Shown here piece by piece: positions 9,991 to 18,721 of a stretch of DNA of 64,000 nt; the first letter of the stretch is position 1; every line of letters starts with the position of its first letter. This DNA is from Shewanella oncorhynchi (GTDB taxonomy: Bacteria; Pseudomonadota; Gammaproteobacteria; Enterobacterales; Shewanellaceae), in the NCBI RefSeq assembly GCF_012584455.1, contig NZ_JABAEB010000006.1:251440-315439 (forward strand), in the 5' to 3' direction. A model generated the notes under the pieces. The model did not search any database, had not been told where the DNA came from, and worked only from the letters and a program-made list of their open reading frames with translations. The position numbers were made by a program, and so were the translations under genes.

Positions 9991-11157
9991 ATGAATTTGC
10001 ATGAGTATCAGGCAAAATCCTTATTTGCCGAATATGGTTTACCAGTGTCAGAAGGTTTTGCATGTGATACAGCCCAAGAAGCTGTAGAAGCGGCAGGCCA
10101 TATTGGCGGAAATTTATGGGTTGTTAAGTGTCAAGTACACGCAGGCGGTCGCGGTAAAGCAGGTGGCGTTAAAGTCACTGGCGATAAAGAAGAAATCAGA
10201 GCCTTTGCCGAACACTGGTTAGGCAAAAATCTGGTGACTTATCAAACTGATGAGAAAGGCCAGCCAGTTGCTAAAATTTTAGTAGAAAGCTGTACCGACA
10301 TCGCTAACGAACTGTACTTAGGTGCCGTTGTTGACCGCGCGACTCGTCGTGTTGTGTTCATGGCGTCGACTGAAGGTGGTGTTGAAATTGAGAAAGTGGC
10401 AGAAGAAACGCCAGAACTCATCCACACTGCAATCATAGATCCTTTGACTGGCCCACAAGGTTATCAAGCACGTGATCTTGGCTTCAAGTTAGGTTTAAAC
10501 CCAACTCAAATGAAGCAGTTCACTAAGATTTTCATGGGTCTGGCGACTATGTTCGTTGATCATGATTTCGCATTGCTTGAAATCAACCCACTGGTTATTA
10601 CCACTGAAGGCAACCTACACTGCCTAGACGGTAAAATCGGTATCGACGGTAACGCACTTTACCGTCAACCAAAAATCAAAGGCATGCACGATCCATCACA
10701 GGATGATGCTCGCGAAGCTCACGCTGCTAAGTTCGAGCTGAACTACGTTGCATTAGACGGTAACGTTGGCTGTATGGTGAACGGTGCTGGTCTTGCGATG
10801 GGTACTATGGATATCGTTAACTTGCACGGTGGCAAGCCAGCGAACTTCCTAGACGTAGGCGGCGGCGCGACGAAAGAACGTGTAGCAGAAGCATTCAAAA
10901 TCATTCTGTCTGACAGCAATGTGAAAGCGGTTCTGGTTAACATTTTCGGCGGTATCGTACGTTGTGACATGATCGCAGAAGGTATTATCGGCGCTGTTAA
11001 AGAAGTGGGCGTTAAAGTACCTGTTGTGGTTCGTTTAGAAGGTACTAACGCTGAACTTGGCCGTGAAGTATTAGCTAAATCAGGTCTAGATATCATTGCA
11101 GCTACCAGTCTAACTGACGCGGCTGAGCAAGTAGTTAAAGCTGCGGAGGGCAAATAA
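9991..11157 (+). CDS. sucC: Succinyl-CoA synthetase (ADP-forming), beta subunit
   Basis: Together with SucD converts succinyl-CoA to succinate with formation of ATP or GTP, the substrate-level phosphorylation step of the TCA cycle. The 388-residue protein matches E. coli length and begins [19 protein letters not shown]. An ATP-grasp domain occupies the first two thirds ([12 protein letters not shown] near residue 50; LEINPL near 200) and a CoA-ligase-type domain follows ([10 protein letters not shown]). The ribosome site is weak. Its stop TAA shares one base with the ATG of sucD (TAATG), a sign of coupling. Confidence 0.98.
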   Translation: MNLHEYQAKSLFAEYGLPVSEGFACDTAQEAVEAAGHIGGNLWVVKCQVHAGGRGKAGGVKVTGDKEEIRAFAEHWLGKNLVTYQTDEKGQPVAKILVESCTDIANELYLGAVVDRATRRVVFMASTEGGVEIEKVAEETPELIHTAIIDPLTGPQGYQARDLGFKLGLNPTQMKQFTKIFMGLATMFVDHDFALLEINPLVITTEGNLHCLDGKIGIDGNALYRQPKIKGMHDPSQDDAREAHAAKFELNYVALDGNVGCMVNGAGLAMGTMDIVNLHGGKPANFLDVGGGATKERVAEAFKIILSDSNVKAVLVNIFGGIVRCDMIAEGIIGAVKEVGVKVPVVVRLEGTNAELGREVLAKSGLDIIAATSLTDAAEQVVKAAEGK

Positions 11158-12029
11158 TGTCTGTCTTAATCAATAAAGATACCAAGGTAATTTGCCAAGG
11201 TTTCACTGGCGGTCAAGGTACATTCCACTCACAACAAGCTATCGATTACGGTACGCAAATGGTGGGCGGTGTGTCTCCTGGTAAAGGTGGTCAAACTCAC
11301 TTAGGTCTGCCAGTGTTCAACACTGTGAAAGACGCTGTGGCTGCGACTGGTGCGACTGCTTCTGTGATCTATGTTCCGGCTCCGTTCTGTAAGGATGCGA
11401 TTCTTGAAGCTATCGACGGTGGCATCGAGCTTATCGTTTGTATCACTGAAGGCATTCCTACACTGGACATGCTGCAAGTTAAAGTGAAGCTTGAAGAAAC
11501 TGGCGTTCGCATGATCGGCCCTAACTGCCCAGGTGTTATCACCCCAGGTGAATGTAAGATCGGCATCATGCCAGGTCACATCCACTTAAAAGGCAAAGTG
11601 GGTATCGTTTCTCGTTCAGGTACTCTGACTTATGAAGCGGTTAAGCAAACAACGGATGAAGGTTTTGGCCAATCTACTTGCGTAGGTATTGGTGGTGACC
11701 CAATTCCAGGTACTAGCTTCATTGATGTACTGGAAATGTTCCAAAACGATCCACAGACTGAAGCGATCGTTATGATCGGTGAAATCGGTGGTAACGCTGA
11801 GGAAGATGCGGCGGCTTTCATTAAAGCACACGTGACTAAACCTGTTGTGTCTTATATTGCCGGTGTCACTGCACCTGCTGGTAAGCGTATGGGCCATGCT
11901 GGCGCGATTATCGCTGGCGGTAAAGGTACTGCAGAAGACAAATTTGCTGCATTAGAAGCAGCGGGCGTAACAACTGTCCGCTCGCTTGCTGATATCGGCA
12001 AAGCGCTGCGTATTCGTACAGGTTGGTAA
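11157..12029 (+). CDS. sucD: Succinyl-CoA synthetase, alpha subunit
   Basis: Carries the CoA-binding domain and the phosphohistidine of the enzyme. The 290-residue sequence opens [24 protein letters not shown] in pieces typical of the family, contains the GPNCPG segment, and has the active-site His247 in MGHAGAI (His246 in mature E. coli SucD). It overlaps sucC by one base and is followed by a strong terminator, so it is the last gene of the TCA block. Confidence 0.98.
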   Translation: MSVLINKDTKVICQGFTGGQGTFHSQQAIDYGTQMVGGVSPGKGGQTHLGLPVFNTVKDAVAATGATASVIYVPAPFCKDAILEAIDGGIELIVCITEGIPTLDMLQVKVKLEETGVRMIGPNCPGVITPGECKIGIMPGHIHLKGKVGIVSRSGTLTYEAVKQTTDEGFGQSTCVGIGGDPIPGTSFIDVLEMFQNDPQTEAIVMIGEIGGNAEEDAAAFIKAHVTKPVVSYIAGVTAPAGKRMGHAGAIIAGGKGTAEDKFAALEAAGVTTVRSLADIGKALRIRTGW

Positions 12030-12046
12030 GCTAACCTTTCGAATAT

Positions 12047-12072
12047 AAAAGGCGCCTAAGGCGCCTTTTTTA
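12047..12072 (+). terminator. sucD terminator
   Basis: AAAGGCGCC-TAA-GGCGCCTTTTTT is a GC-rich stem with a clean T-run, 18 bp past the sucD stop. Confidence 0.9.
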
Positions 12073-12429
12073 TTGGCTGTAATTTCGGCAGCGAATCGCT
12101 GTAAATGACAGGAATGGGATTGAGCTAACACCATGAAGACTAGATATTTTTTCTTCTACGGGTTAGATTGATGCTTCTCTACTACGCGCTCGTCTGTGTC
12201 ATTGGCGAGGATAATGTGAGTAGAGCCATTAACCATGAGCTAAGTGCTTATGGCTTCAGTGCTGTTCTGCAAAAAATCTTGAACTCAAATTTATTTAACA
12301 CGGTTGCAGTCTATCGTTGCGAGCGTATTTGTTTTATGGGGCTTATCGCATTGGGGGAGGGTAAGCAACAGAGTCGATGTTAGCCACAGTAACGGCTTAA
12401 ACATCACATTTTTTTACGAGGGAAAAACT
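12073..12429. other. Gap before rnk without a recognised gene
   Basis: A frame of about 70 codons (ATG 12171 to 12383) lies here but lacks a ribosome site, resembles no family I know and has no coding-like character. The stretch presumably holds the rnk promoter; no clear operator was seen. Confidence 0.5.
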
Positions 12430-12837
12430 GTGAAAACACCTAAAATCATTATTTCGGAAATTGACTTAGAAAGACTAGAGCGATTATTGGAGTCACTGCC
12501 GGCAAATGCGTTTCCGGGCAAAGCGGCATTGGAGGCTGAATTAGACAGAGCCGATATTGTGCCTGCATCACAGGTGCCCGCGAATGTGGTGACCATGAAT
12601 TCAGAAGTGAAGTTTAGCGTTTCATCCAGTAATGAGACTTTCTGTTTACGTTTAGTGTATCCAAAAGACGTGAACGGTGCGGGCACGATTTCTATTTTGG
12701 CGCCGGTGGGCAGTGCATTATTAGGGCTATCTCAAGGTGATGAAATTGAATGGCCAGGTCCGGGTGGTTCTATGGTAAAAGTGCGTATTGAAGAAATCCT
12801 GTATCAGCCTGAACGCAGTGGTGATTTCCACCGTTAA
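12430..12837 (+). CDS. rnk: Rnk-like GreA/GreB-family regulator (nucleoside diphosphate kinase regulator)
   Basis: Rnk proteins resemble GreA/GreB and bind RNA polymerase; the E. coli protein was found as a regulator of nucleoside diphosphate kinase. The frame is open from 12304, but the GTG at 12430 with GAGGG 7 bases upstream gives 135 residues, one less than E. coli Rnk, beginning (M)KTPKIIISEIDLERLERLL. The C-terminal FKBP-like Gre domain is clear (VVTMNSEVKF, ILAPVGSALLGL, GDEIEWPGPGG). The N-terminal coiled coil is short, as in Rnk, so strong transcript-cleavage activity is not expected. The gene stands alone between sucD and an acetyltransferase. Confidence 0.9.
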   Translation: MKTPKIIISEIDLERLERLLESLPANAFPGKAALEAELDRADIVPASQVPANVVTMNSEVKFSVSSSNETFCLRLVYPKDVNGAGTISILAPVGSALLGLSQGDEIEWPGPGGSMVKVRIEEILYQPERSGDFHR

Positions 12838-12932
12838 GCTTGAGGTATTGGCGTAGTGTCGTTGACGTTACGCCAGTGCACTTTAAGCGAACCATTGGTT
12901 GATTTTTAAGTGCCATTTTTGAAGGAGCAAAG

Positions 12933-13430
12933 ATGATAACCCAAACTGAACGGTTAATTATTCGACAATTTACTGAGCAAGATTGTGAAGCGCTTTATTT
13001 GATGAACAGTAATGCCGCGATGCTGAAGTACATTCCCACCGCGGCATTTACAGCTCGCGAGCAGGCGGTTGAGTTGTTTCACAAGGTGATCCAAGTCGAT
13101 TATCAGCAACATGGTTTTGGTCGTTGGGCGGTGGAGCATAAAGCTGATAAGCGGGTGATTGGTTTTTGTGGTCCAAAATTTATTCCAGAATTCAGCGAAG
13201 TCGAACTGGGTTATCGTTATTTCCCTGAGTATTGGGGAACTGGAATTGGTACTGAGGCCGCATTTGCTGCATTAGCCGAATTTAAACGTTTTGGTATTGA
13301 CCAGACGATTGCACTTATCTTAGCAGGGAATCTCGGTTCTGAAGGTGTGGCTAAGCGTGTTGGCATGCATTGGCGTGAGCAAAATGACTTTATGGGCCAT
13401 AAAGTGAATATCTACGCCAAGGTGTTATAG
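12933..13430 (+). CDS. GNAT-family N-acetyltransferase (RimJ/RimL-like)
   Basis: The 165-residue protein has the GNAT fold signature: an N-terminal TERLIIRQFTEQD strand and helix, a central VIGFCG strand and the acetyl-CoA loop YWGTGIGTEA, followed by the late NLGSEGVAKRVGM block common in the RimJ/RimL subgroup. It transfers acetyl groups to an unknown amine, possibly a protein N-terminus or small molecule. A near-perfect GAAGGAG precedes the ATG. It faces fur and shares a bidirectional terminator with it. Substrate unknown. Confidence 0.88.
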   Translation: MITQTERLIIRQFTEQDCEALYLMNSNAAMLKYIPTAAFTAREQAVELFHKVIQVDYQQHGFGRWAVEHKADKRVIGFCGPKFIPEFSEVELGYRYFPEYWGTGIGTEAAFAALAEFKRFGIDQTIALILAGNLGSEGVAKRVGMHWREQNDFMGHKVNIYAKVL

Positions 13431-13456
13431 CGGTTTACCAGTTAACATCATCCAAT

Positions 13457-13483
13457 AAAAAACCAGCCTTAGGCTGGTTTTTT
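13457..13483. terminator. Bidirectional terminator between acetyltransferase and fur
   Basis: AAAAAACCAGCC-TTA-GGCTGGTTTTTT has A and T runs on both flanks, serving the converging genes. Confidence 0.9.
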
Positions 13484-13513
13484 GCTTAATTCTTTATAAA
13501 CACAATGGCCGAC

Positions 13514-13945
13514 TTAGGCGTCGTTATGCTCACAGGTATCGTTGGTGCAAGTGCCGTACAAATATAAGCTGTGATTAGTCAGCTTAATATTGTGTTTCAT
13601 GGCAATTTCATCTTGACGACGTTCGATGACTTCATCTGAAAACTCAATCACTTTGCCACACGATAGGCAAACTAAGTGATCATGATGATGCTGAGTCGAT
13701 AGTTCGAAAACGGCTTTACCGCTCTCAAAATGATGGCGACTGACAATACCTGCATCATCAAATTGGTTTAACACACGGTAGACGGTGGCTAGACCAATTT
13801 CTTCACCGATATCGAGCAGCTTCTTGTACAAATCTTCTGCACTGATATGTTGGTTTTCAGGTCCTTGCATCAGTTCTAGGATCTTGACTCGTGGCAGGGT
13901 AATTTTCAAACCCGCTTTTTTTAGCGCTTGATTTCCATCTGTCAT
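13514..13945 (-). CDS. fur: Ferric uptake regulator
   Basis: Iron-dependent transcriptional repressor of siderophore and iron-uptake genes. The 143-residue protein has the N-terminal winged helix (LKKAGLKITLPRVKILELM; TVYRVLNQFDDAGIV recognition helix) and the dimerisation domain with HHHDHLVCLSCGKVIEF, whose histidines and CxxC pair bind metal, plus a second Cys pair near the C-terminus (GTCTNDTCEH). Length is close to E. coli Fur (148). The start follows AGAGATTAGCA. I could not recognise a Fur box in its own upstream region. Confidence 0.97.
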   Translation of the reverse strand: MTDGNQALKKAGLKITLPRVKILELMQGPENQHISAEDLYKKLLDIGEEIGLATVYRVLNQFDDAGIVSRHHFESGKAVFELSTQHHHDHLVCLSCGKVIEFSDEVIERRQDEIAMKHNIKLTNHSLYLYGTCTNDTCEHNDA

Positions 13946-14202
13946 TGCTAATCTCTTGATTGCAGAACCAATAGGTTCATCCGTGGATAGTGTTTGCCAT
14001 TATAGGTGCTCAGGTTGAAAACTTAAACCTTTGTTCTGGCTTTCTAGGGCGATATGCAGATAAATTGTGTCAATAGGCGTTAAATCACAATATTTTGCGG
14101 CAATTCAAGCATAGTTTTTGTATGGTTATACCAAGGAATAATATTCACGGCTGCCAAAGTCAGTGAGAATAATTCAAATAAATAAAATAATAAGGAATCG
14201 GC

Positions 14203-14934
14203 ATGTACCAGCAAATTGTGGTGTTAACTGGCGCAGGGATCTCTGCGGAGTCGGGTTTACGCACCTTTCGCGATCAAGATGGTCTGTGGGAAGAGCATCA
14301 TATTGAAGACGTTGCTACACCAGAAGGTTATGAGCGTGATGCTGAATTGGTAGAGCGATTTTACAATAGTCGTTGGTTGCAACTGCACAGTGGCACGGTT
14401 GAACCCAATGCAGCGCATGTGGCCTTGGCAAAGTTGGAAGCGGACTTTAAAGGTCAATTACTTATCATCACACAAAATATTGATGATCTGCATGAGCGTG
14501 CGGGCTCGCGCCGCTTATTGCATATGCACGGTGAATTATCCAAAGGCCGTTGTCCGCGCTCACGTCAGACCTTTATTTTACGTGAGCCCTTTGGTGCCGA
14601 TAATTGCTGTACTTGTTGTATTCCGGCTCAGCGTTTACGTCCCCATGTGGTGTGGTTTGGTGAAATGCCCTTAGGGATGGATCGAATTCACGATGCGCTT
14701 GATAACTGTGACTTGTTTATCGCCATTGGCACCTCTGGCACTGTGTATCCTGCCGCGGGCTTTGTGGATACTGCTAACCATCATGGGGCTCAAACAGTAG
14801 AAGTGAATATGATGGCACCCGATAGACACAGTCAGTTTCAATATCACCTCACAGGAAAAGCGGGGGAGTTAGTGCCTCAGTTGGTTGATACCATTTTAGC
14901 GGGTCGAGTGATTGGCAGTGAGTCGAACACATGA
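14203..14934 (+). CDS. cobB: NAD-dependent protein deacylase (sirtuin, class III)
   Basis: Removes acyl groups from lysines using NAD+, yielding nicotinamide and O-acyl-ADP-ribose. The 243-residue protein shows GAGISAESG (residues 10-18), FRDQDGLW, TQNIDDLHERAG, the catalytic histidine in HMHGEL, a Cys-rich zinc module (GRCPRSR and NCCTCC) and GTSGTVYPAAGF. Tyr54 and Arg57 (FYNSR) form the Y-x-x-R pocket motif of SIRT5-type and E. coli CobB enzymes, so activity on succinyl- and malonyl-lysine is expected as well as deacetylation. AAGGAA precedes the ATG. The last four bases overlap the next start codon (ATGA). Confidence 0.95.
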   Translation: MYQQIVVLTGAGISAESGLRTFRDQDGLWEEHHIEDVATPEGYERDAELVERFYNSRWLQLHSGTVEPNAAHVALAKLEADFKGQLLIITQNIDDLHERAGSRRLLHMHGELSKGRCPRSRQTFILREPFGADNCCTCCIPAQRLRPHVVWFGEMPLGMDRIHDALDNCDLFIAIGTSGTVYPAAGFVDTANHHGAQTVEVNMMAPDRHSQFQYHLTGKAGELVPQLVDTILAGRVIGSESNT

Positions 14935-15380
14935 GCGAAAAAGTTGCGATTATAATGCGTGGCTTACCGGGCAGTGGTAAGTCACATTGGGTTGAAACTT
15001 ACATTCTTTCCTTTCCTTTAGAAAAAGCCATTGGCGTGCGGCAACGTGGCGTATTTTCGACTGATAGTTTTTTCTACCATGAAGATGAATACCGTTTCGA
15101 TGCCAAGAAATTACCTGAGTTTCATCAATGTAATTTGACGGGGTTTATTCAGGCACTTTCTTCAAGCGAGCCTGTGGTGATTTGTGATAATACCAATCTG
15201 TGCCACTGGGAATACATGGCCTATGAAGCGGCGGCAAAAGCCTTAGGTTATCAAGTTAGAATTGTGCTTGTGGGTGAACCAAACAGTCTGGCTCATCAGC
15301 AGGAATGTGCCAAACGTAATCGCCACGGCGTTCCTTTGGCACAAATTCAGCTGATGGCGAAGGGATTTGAAGATTTTTAA
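14931..15380 (+). CDS. Small P-loop kinase-like protein (AAA_33 / polynucleotide-kinase type)
   Basis: The 149-residue protein begins with a Walker A loop (MRGLPGSGKSHWVE) and continues with FSTDSFF, a Walker-B-like strand VVICDNTN followed by W-E, and a late KRNRHGVP arginine motif. This combination is that of the 5'-hydroxyl polynucleotide kinase-like P-loop proteins and is especially like the NEDD4-binding-protein-2-like group of eukaryotes. Substrate is unknown; nucleic acid ends, nucleotides or small molecules are all possible. The ATG overlaps the cobB TGA, so the two are probably translated together. Confidence 0.75.
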   Translation: MSEKVAIIMRGLPGSGKSHWVETYILSFPLEKAIGVRQRGVFSTDSFFYHEDEYRFDAKKLPEFHQCNLTGFIQALSSSEPVVICDNTNLCHWEYMAYEAAAKALGYQVRIVLVGEPNSLAHQQECAKRNRHGVPLAQIQLMAKGFEDF

Positions 15381-15704
15381 TTTCAGGTACTTACTTATGT
15401 TGAGTGTTGTGATCTGTAGCAATCAATTTTAGGTATAGGTCCCGCAGTGTTTTCGCCCTGTCATAAGTCTGTTGTACTCTGTTTCAACGTTCTGCTTTGT
15501 CTATGTGTATGTGCATGTGTGTGGCTCATACATTCGCCTTATCTATTTGACTGTGCACTTTAAGCTTGATCCCAAAGACAGTTTATCCACATAAGTCTGC
15601 GTATAATGCGCTAACTTGTGTGGCATTGAAGGGCCAATGCAAGATTGCTGCTGACTTGATCGAGACCATTGAGCACAAGCGGACGTTTATCAGAGGAAAG
15701 AGCC
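15381..15704. other. Gap of 324 bp without a recognised gene
   Basis: No coding frame with a ribosome site and no clear terminator were seen. It includes the leader of the following small membrane protein; AGAGGAAAG at 15692-15700 is that gene's ribosome site. Confidence 0.4.
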
Positions 15705-16076
15705 ATGCTCATTAAAATTTTACTAACAGTCTTAGTCATTGCTGGCGCTTGGTTTTTATTGGTGAAACGCAAGCGTCAGATTGAACCTCTGGCAGTTAAT
15801 CTCAGTTCAAAGCGTTTTAGTGAACCGCTGTGGCGCCGATACTTGTTGACGGGTGTGTTTGTGGTGATTGGATTTAGCCTACTGAGTTACAGTGTTTGGT
15901 ATTGGCGCGATCAGCATAGAATTGTCACTGTGAGAATTGTGTCACCGAATGCCGACAATAACGGCGAGTATCGTGTGCGAAAAGGGGATATCTCAGACTC
16001 GAAAATGGTCACTATCGATGGCATCCATATTCGCTTTTCGACCCAAGAACGGTTGGCAATTATCGAAACCGATTAA
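15705..16076 (+). CDS. Small inner-membrane protein of unknown function
   Basis: I do not recognise the family. The ATG at 15705 is well placed after AGAGGAAAG, better than the earlier in-frame TTG at 15669. The 123-residue product has an N-terminal transmembrane helix (MLIKILLTVLVIAGAWFLLV), a basic loop KRKRQ, a second helix (LLTGVFVVIGFSLLSYSVW) and a C-terminal soluble half rich in charged residues (about 65-123). The basic loop suggests both termini face the periplasm, though this is only a topology guess. It precedes corA by 127 bp on the same strand. Confidence 0.7.
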   Translation: MLIKILLTVLVIAGAWFLLVKRKRQIEPLAVNLSSKRFSEPLWRRYLLTGVFVVIGFSLLSYSVWYWRDQHRIVTVRIVSPNADNNGEYRVRKGDISDSKMVTIDGIHIRFSTQERLAIIETD

Positions 16077-16203
16077 GGCATATTTATTTTACTAAATTAC
16101 CTTGCACGCCTTTTCATTGCCAACTTATGCGGTAAACTAGCGACAATTTTTTAGCCTGCACTTAAGTGGAATCGTTAACTTAAGTTTTTTTTCAGGAGGA
16201 CAA

Positions 16204-17151
16204 ATGATTACTGCTTATGTCTATGATAATCGTCACCTTACTGTGACAGAGCTCGGCATACTGGACAGTATTCCCGCGTCGACCATTTGGTTAGATCTGT
16301 ATAAACCCGATGATGAGGAGCGAGAGTGGTTAAGTCATTTTTCTGTTGAAGAAGTGCCTGACGAAGAAGATATCAATGAAATTGAGGCCTCAGCACGTTT
16401 TTATCAAAACAGTGACGGCTTGCATATTAATTCGTTATTCCCACAGCGTGTCGGCCAAGATGTGCGCGGCGTTAACGTTTCCTTCAACCTTCGTAGCAAT
16501 TTTTTACTGACAATTCGTGAAGAAGACGTAGGTCTTATCCGTTTGCTGCGTAACTATTTGCGTTTAGGGCGGTTAGAAGTATCGACACCGCAGGAATTGT
16601 TTCTCGAATTATTTAACCTGAAAGTGGATTATCTATCTGACTTAATTGAAGACGTTTACACTGTACTTGAAAATGTCGGTGAGCAAGTATTTGATAACGA
16701 CGAACTTGACGATGTATTTAAACTCATCACTCTGCAAGAAGACTCTAATGGTAAAATCCGATTAAGTTTGCTCGATACACAGCGTTCACTGCGTTATATG
16801 CAGCGTTATTATCGTGGCCAGTTATCCGATGAACATTTAAAGGACTTGCGGGAAATGTTGTCGGATATCGAGTCGCTGATGCCCCACAGTCAGTTTATTT
16901 TCGATAAGTTAAACTTTCTGCTCGATGCGGCTATGGGGTTCAGTGGTCTGCAGCAGAACAAAATCATCAAAATCTTCTCGGTTGCTGCTGTGGTGTTTCT
17001 ACCACCGACCTTGATTGCCAGTAGTTATGGGATGAACTTTACCAGCATGCCTGAGCTTGAGTGGCAATACGGTTACCCTATGGCGATTGTGATGATGTTA
17101 GCCAGTGCCGCAGGTACTTACTTCTTCTTTAAACGTAAGCATTGGTTATAA
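16204..17151 (+). CDS. corA: CorA-type magnesium/cobalt channel
   Basis: Homopentameric inner-membrane channel for Mg2+ and Co2+. The 315-residue length matches E. coli CorA (316). The large cytoplasmic N-terminal domain contains IEASARFYQNSDGLHI and the long helix with DIESLMPHSQFIFDKLNFLLDA in segments; two C-terminal transmembrane helices follow, with the signature YGMNF after the first (ASSYGMNF) and the basic tail FKRKHWL. TCAGGAGGAC is an ideal ribosome site. A hairpin follows. No Mg2+-sensing leader was recognised upstream. Confidence 0.96.
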   Translation: MITAYVYDNRHLTVTELGILDSIPASTIWLDLYKPDDEEREWLSHFSVEEVPDEEDINEIEASARFYQNSDGLHINSLFPQRVGQDVRGVNVSFNLRSNFLLTIREEDVGLIRLLRNYLRLGRLEVSTPQELFLELFNLKVDYLSDLIEDVYTVLENVGEQVFDNDELDDVFKLITLQEDSNGKIRLSLLDTQRSLRYMQRYYRGQLSDEHLKDLREMLSDIESLMPHSQFIFDKLNFLLDAAMGFSGLQQNKIIKIFSVAAVVFLPPTLIASSYGMNFTSMPELEWQYGYPMAIVMMLASAAGTYFFFKRKHWL

Positions 17152-17186
17152 GTCTGGCGCTAGCTGTGTTGATTTCTCGAATTAAA

Positions 17187-17219
17187 AATAAGGGGCGAAT
17201 GCAATATTCGACCCTTATT
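17187..17219. terminator. Hairpin between corA and the HD-GYP gene
   Basis: AATAAGGGGCGAAT and ATTCGACCCTTATT pair at 13 of 14 positions around a five-base loop. It lies between converging genes and probably ends corA; the following T-run is poor. Confidence 0.6.
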
Positions 17220-17263
17220 GTTATCACTTTTATTTAATCATGTTCATTCAATGATTTTTATTC

Positions 17264-17306
17264 AATGAGTGAGACTCGATGACTTTGCTTAAATGAGTGA
17301 AGCTCG
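17264..17306. repeat. Two near-identical 15-bp direct repeats
   Basis: AATGAGTGAGACTCG (17264-17278) and AATGAGTGAAGCTCG (17292-17306) differ at two positions and start 28 bp apart. They lie in the gap downstream of both corA and the HD-GYP gene. Meaning unknown; a local duplication is the simplest reading. Confidence 0.5.
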
Positions 17307-17340
17307 TTAGACATAATCGTTAAGCCAGTTTCTTAATCAA

Positions 17341-18603
17341 CTACTTACGACTATCGCCGCCAAAGTAGTAACTCACTCGCTCGCGCGGATTTAGATACTC
17401 GTGGACTTTTTCAGGAAGCGCCGCAGGTGGTAAGCAGCGCACTATGCTGATCCCTTCAATCTCTAAATCAACGATAGGCGCTTGGTCTTTAGGAACTAAC
17501 GCATCGTAAACCAATATCTTAGGGCATAGCAGTTTAGTTAAGTTAACCGACATCACCATGGCATATTGACCGCTGGATAATTCCACCACACTTCCGGGGG
17601 GATAAATGCCCAGCATCTTGATCATCTTGCCAATATACTCTTGATTTAGCTTAGTTTTGTATTGCTTATACAAATGCCCCAGTGCGGCGTAGGGCATTCT
17701 GGCTTTGCCCTGTTGGCTTGGGTAACACAAGGAGTCATATTCGTTCACTACCGCAATCAGTTGCGATACCTTATCGAGAGCCTCTTCCTTTAGGCCTTTG
17801 GGATAACCACTGCCATCGAGAAACTCGTGGTGATTGGTGATTGCAGGTAAGGCTGCTTGGGGAAAATTATCGGCTAATTTGAGCAGTTCAATCCCAAGTA
17901 ATGGATGCTGTTTGATAAAATTAAGCTCTGGTGCTGACCAAGGTGCCGATTTTTTTAGAATTTGTGGTGGGATTTTTAATTTACCCACGTCGTGGAACAG
18001 GGCACTGAGACCGACCGTTTCGATTTCACTTCTATCCCATTCCATTTCTTTGGCGATCAGCATAGAGAGGATCGCAACATTCAAGGAGTGGTAGTAAATG
18101 CTTTCATCCTGCTTAGCATCACTCATCAAATGCAGCACTAAGTTATCTGAGTTGAGCAGCTGTTCGACTATTGTGTGCACCAAATCTTTGGCGTCATCGA
18201 CCGCATTTAAGGGGCGATTACGTAGCTTAGAGATGAGGCTGCGCATCATGGCTACTGAGCGGGTAAAATTTTGCTCAGTTTTATTAATGTCACGGCGTAA
18301 TTTTTTTTGTACTTCGATTTGCTCAGCCTTGTATTGATCCATGTCGTTTTTAAGCACATTGATTTCAGCACTTGGCGGCAATTTGATAGGGTTGACCGCA
18401 TCAGCATGTATCGGGGCGACGTCGCTGCGTTCTAAATCGACGATGACATGTTCGATGCCCAGATTTTTAATCAACTCGATTTGCGCAGCTTGTTTAATAT
18501 GAAAGCTACTGAATAAAAAGGGATGATCTTTCCAAGCCACGGGCAAACGCACAAAGTTGCCGACTTGAAGTTGATGGACTGAGACTTTACAGCTTTTTTT
18601 CAT
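17341..18603 (-). CDS. HD-GYP domain protein, probable cyclic-di-GMP phosphodiesterase
   Basis: The 420-residue protein has an N-terminal domain of the DUF3391 type (about 1-65, KVSVHQLQVGNFVRLPV), a helical linker with basic coiled-coil character, and a complete HD-GYP domain: YHSLNVA, the metal-binding HDVGK near residue 206, and NHHEFLDGSGYPKGL. These residues are those needed for hydrolysis of cyclic-di-GMP. No membrane segment or receiver domain is present, so it is cytosolic and its input is unknown. It converges with corA and diverges from the oxygenase-like gene. Confidence 0.92.
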   Translation of the reverse strand: MKKSCKVSVHQLQVGNFVRLPVAWKDHPFLFSSFHIKQAAQIELIKNLGIEHVIVDLERSDVAPIHADAVNPIKLPPSAEINVLKNDMDQYKAEQIEVQKKLRRDINKTEQNFTRSVAMMRSLISKLRNRPLNAVDDAKDLVHTIVEQLLNSDNLVLHLMSDAKQDESIYYHSLNVAILSMLIAKEMEWDRSEIETVGLSALFHDVGKLKIPPQILKKSAPWSAPELNFIKQHPLLGIELLKLADNFPQAALPAITNHHEFLDGSGYPKGLKEEALDKVSQLIAVVNEYDSLCYPSQQGKARMPYAALGHLYKQYKTKLNQEYIGKMIKMLGIYPPGSVVELSSGQYAMVMSVNLTKLLCPKILVYDALVPKDQAPIVDLEIEGISIVRCLPPAALPEKVHEYLNPRERVSYYFGGDSRK

Positions 18604-18721
18604 ATTCTTGTTATCGTGAAGCGTAATGTGGGTTATTTTATCTCAATGATGCTGCTTTACAATTACTTAACTAACATGTCAGCATAGTAAGCCTAGAAAG
18701 TAGCCACTCCATTGAGGAAGT

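Noticed and set aside
10743..11153. 136-codon frame antisense to sucC
   Set aside because: Complete overlap with a certain gene and no family resemblance.
12171..12383. Frame of about 70 codons between sucD and rnk
   Set aside because: No ribosome site, no recognisable family, irregular composition, and it ends just before rnk; judged chance.
16077..16203. Mg2+ riboswitch before corA
   Set aside because: Only about 127 bp and no conserved leader structure recognised.
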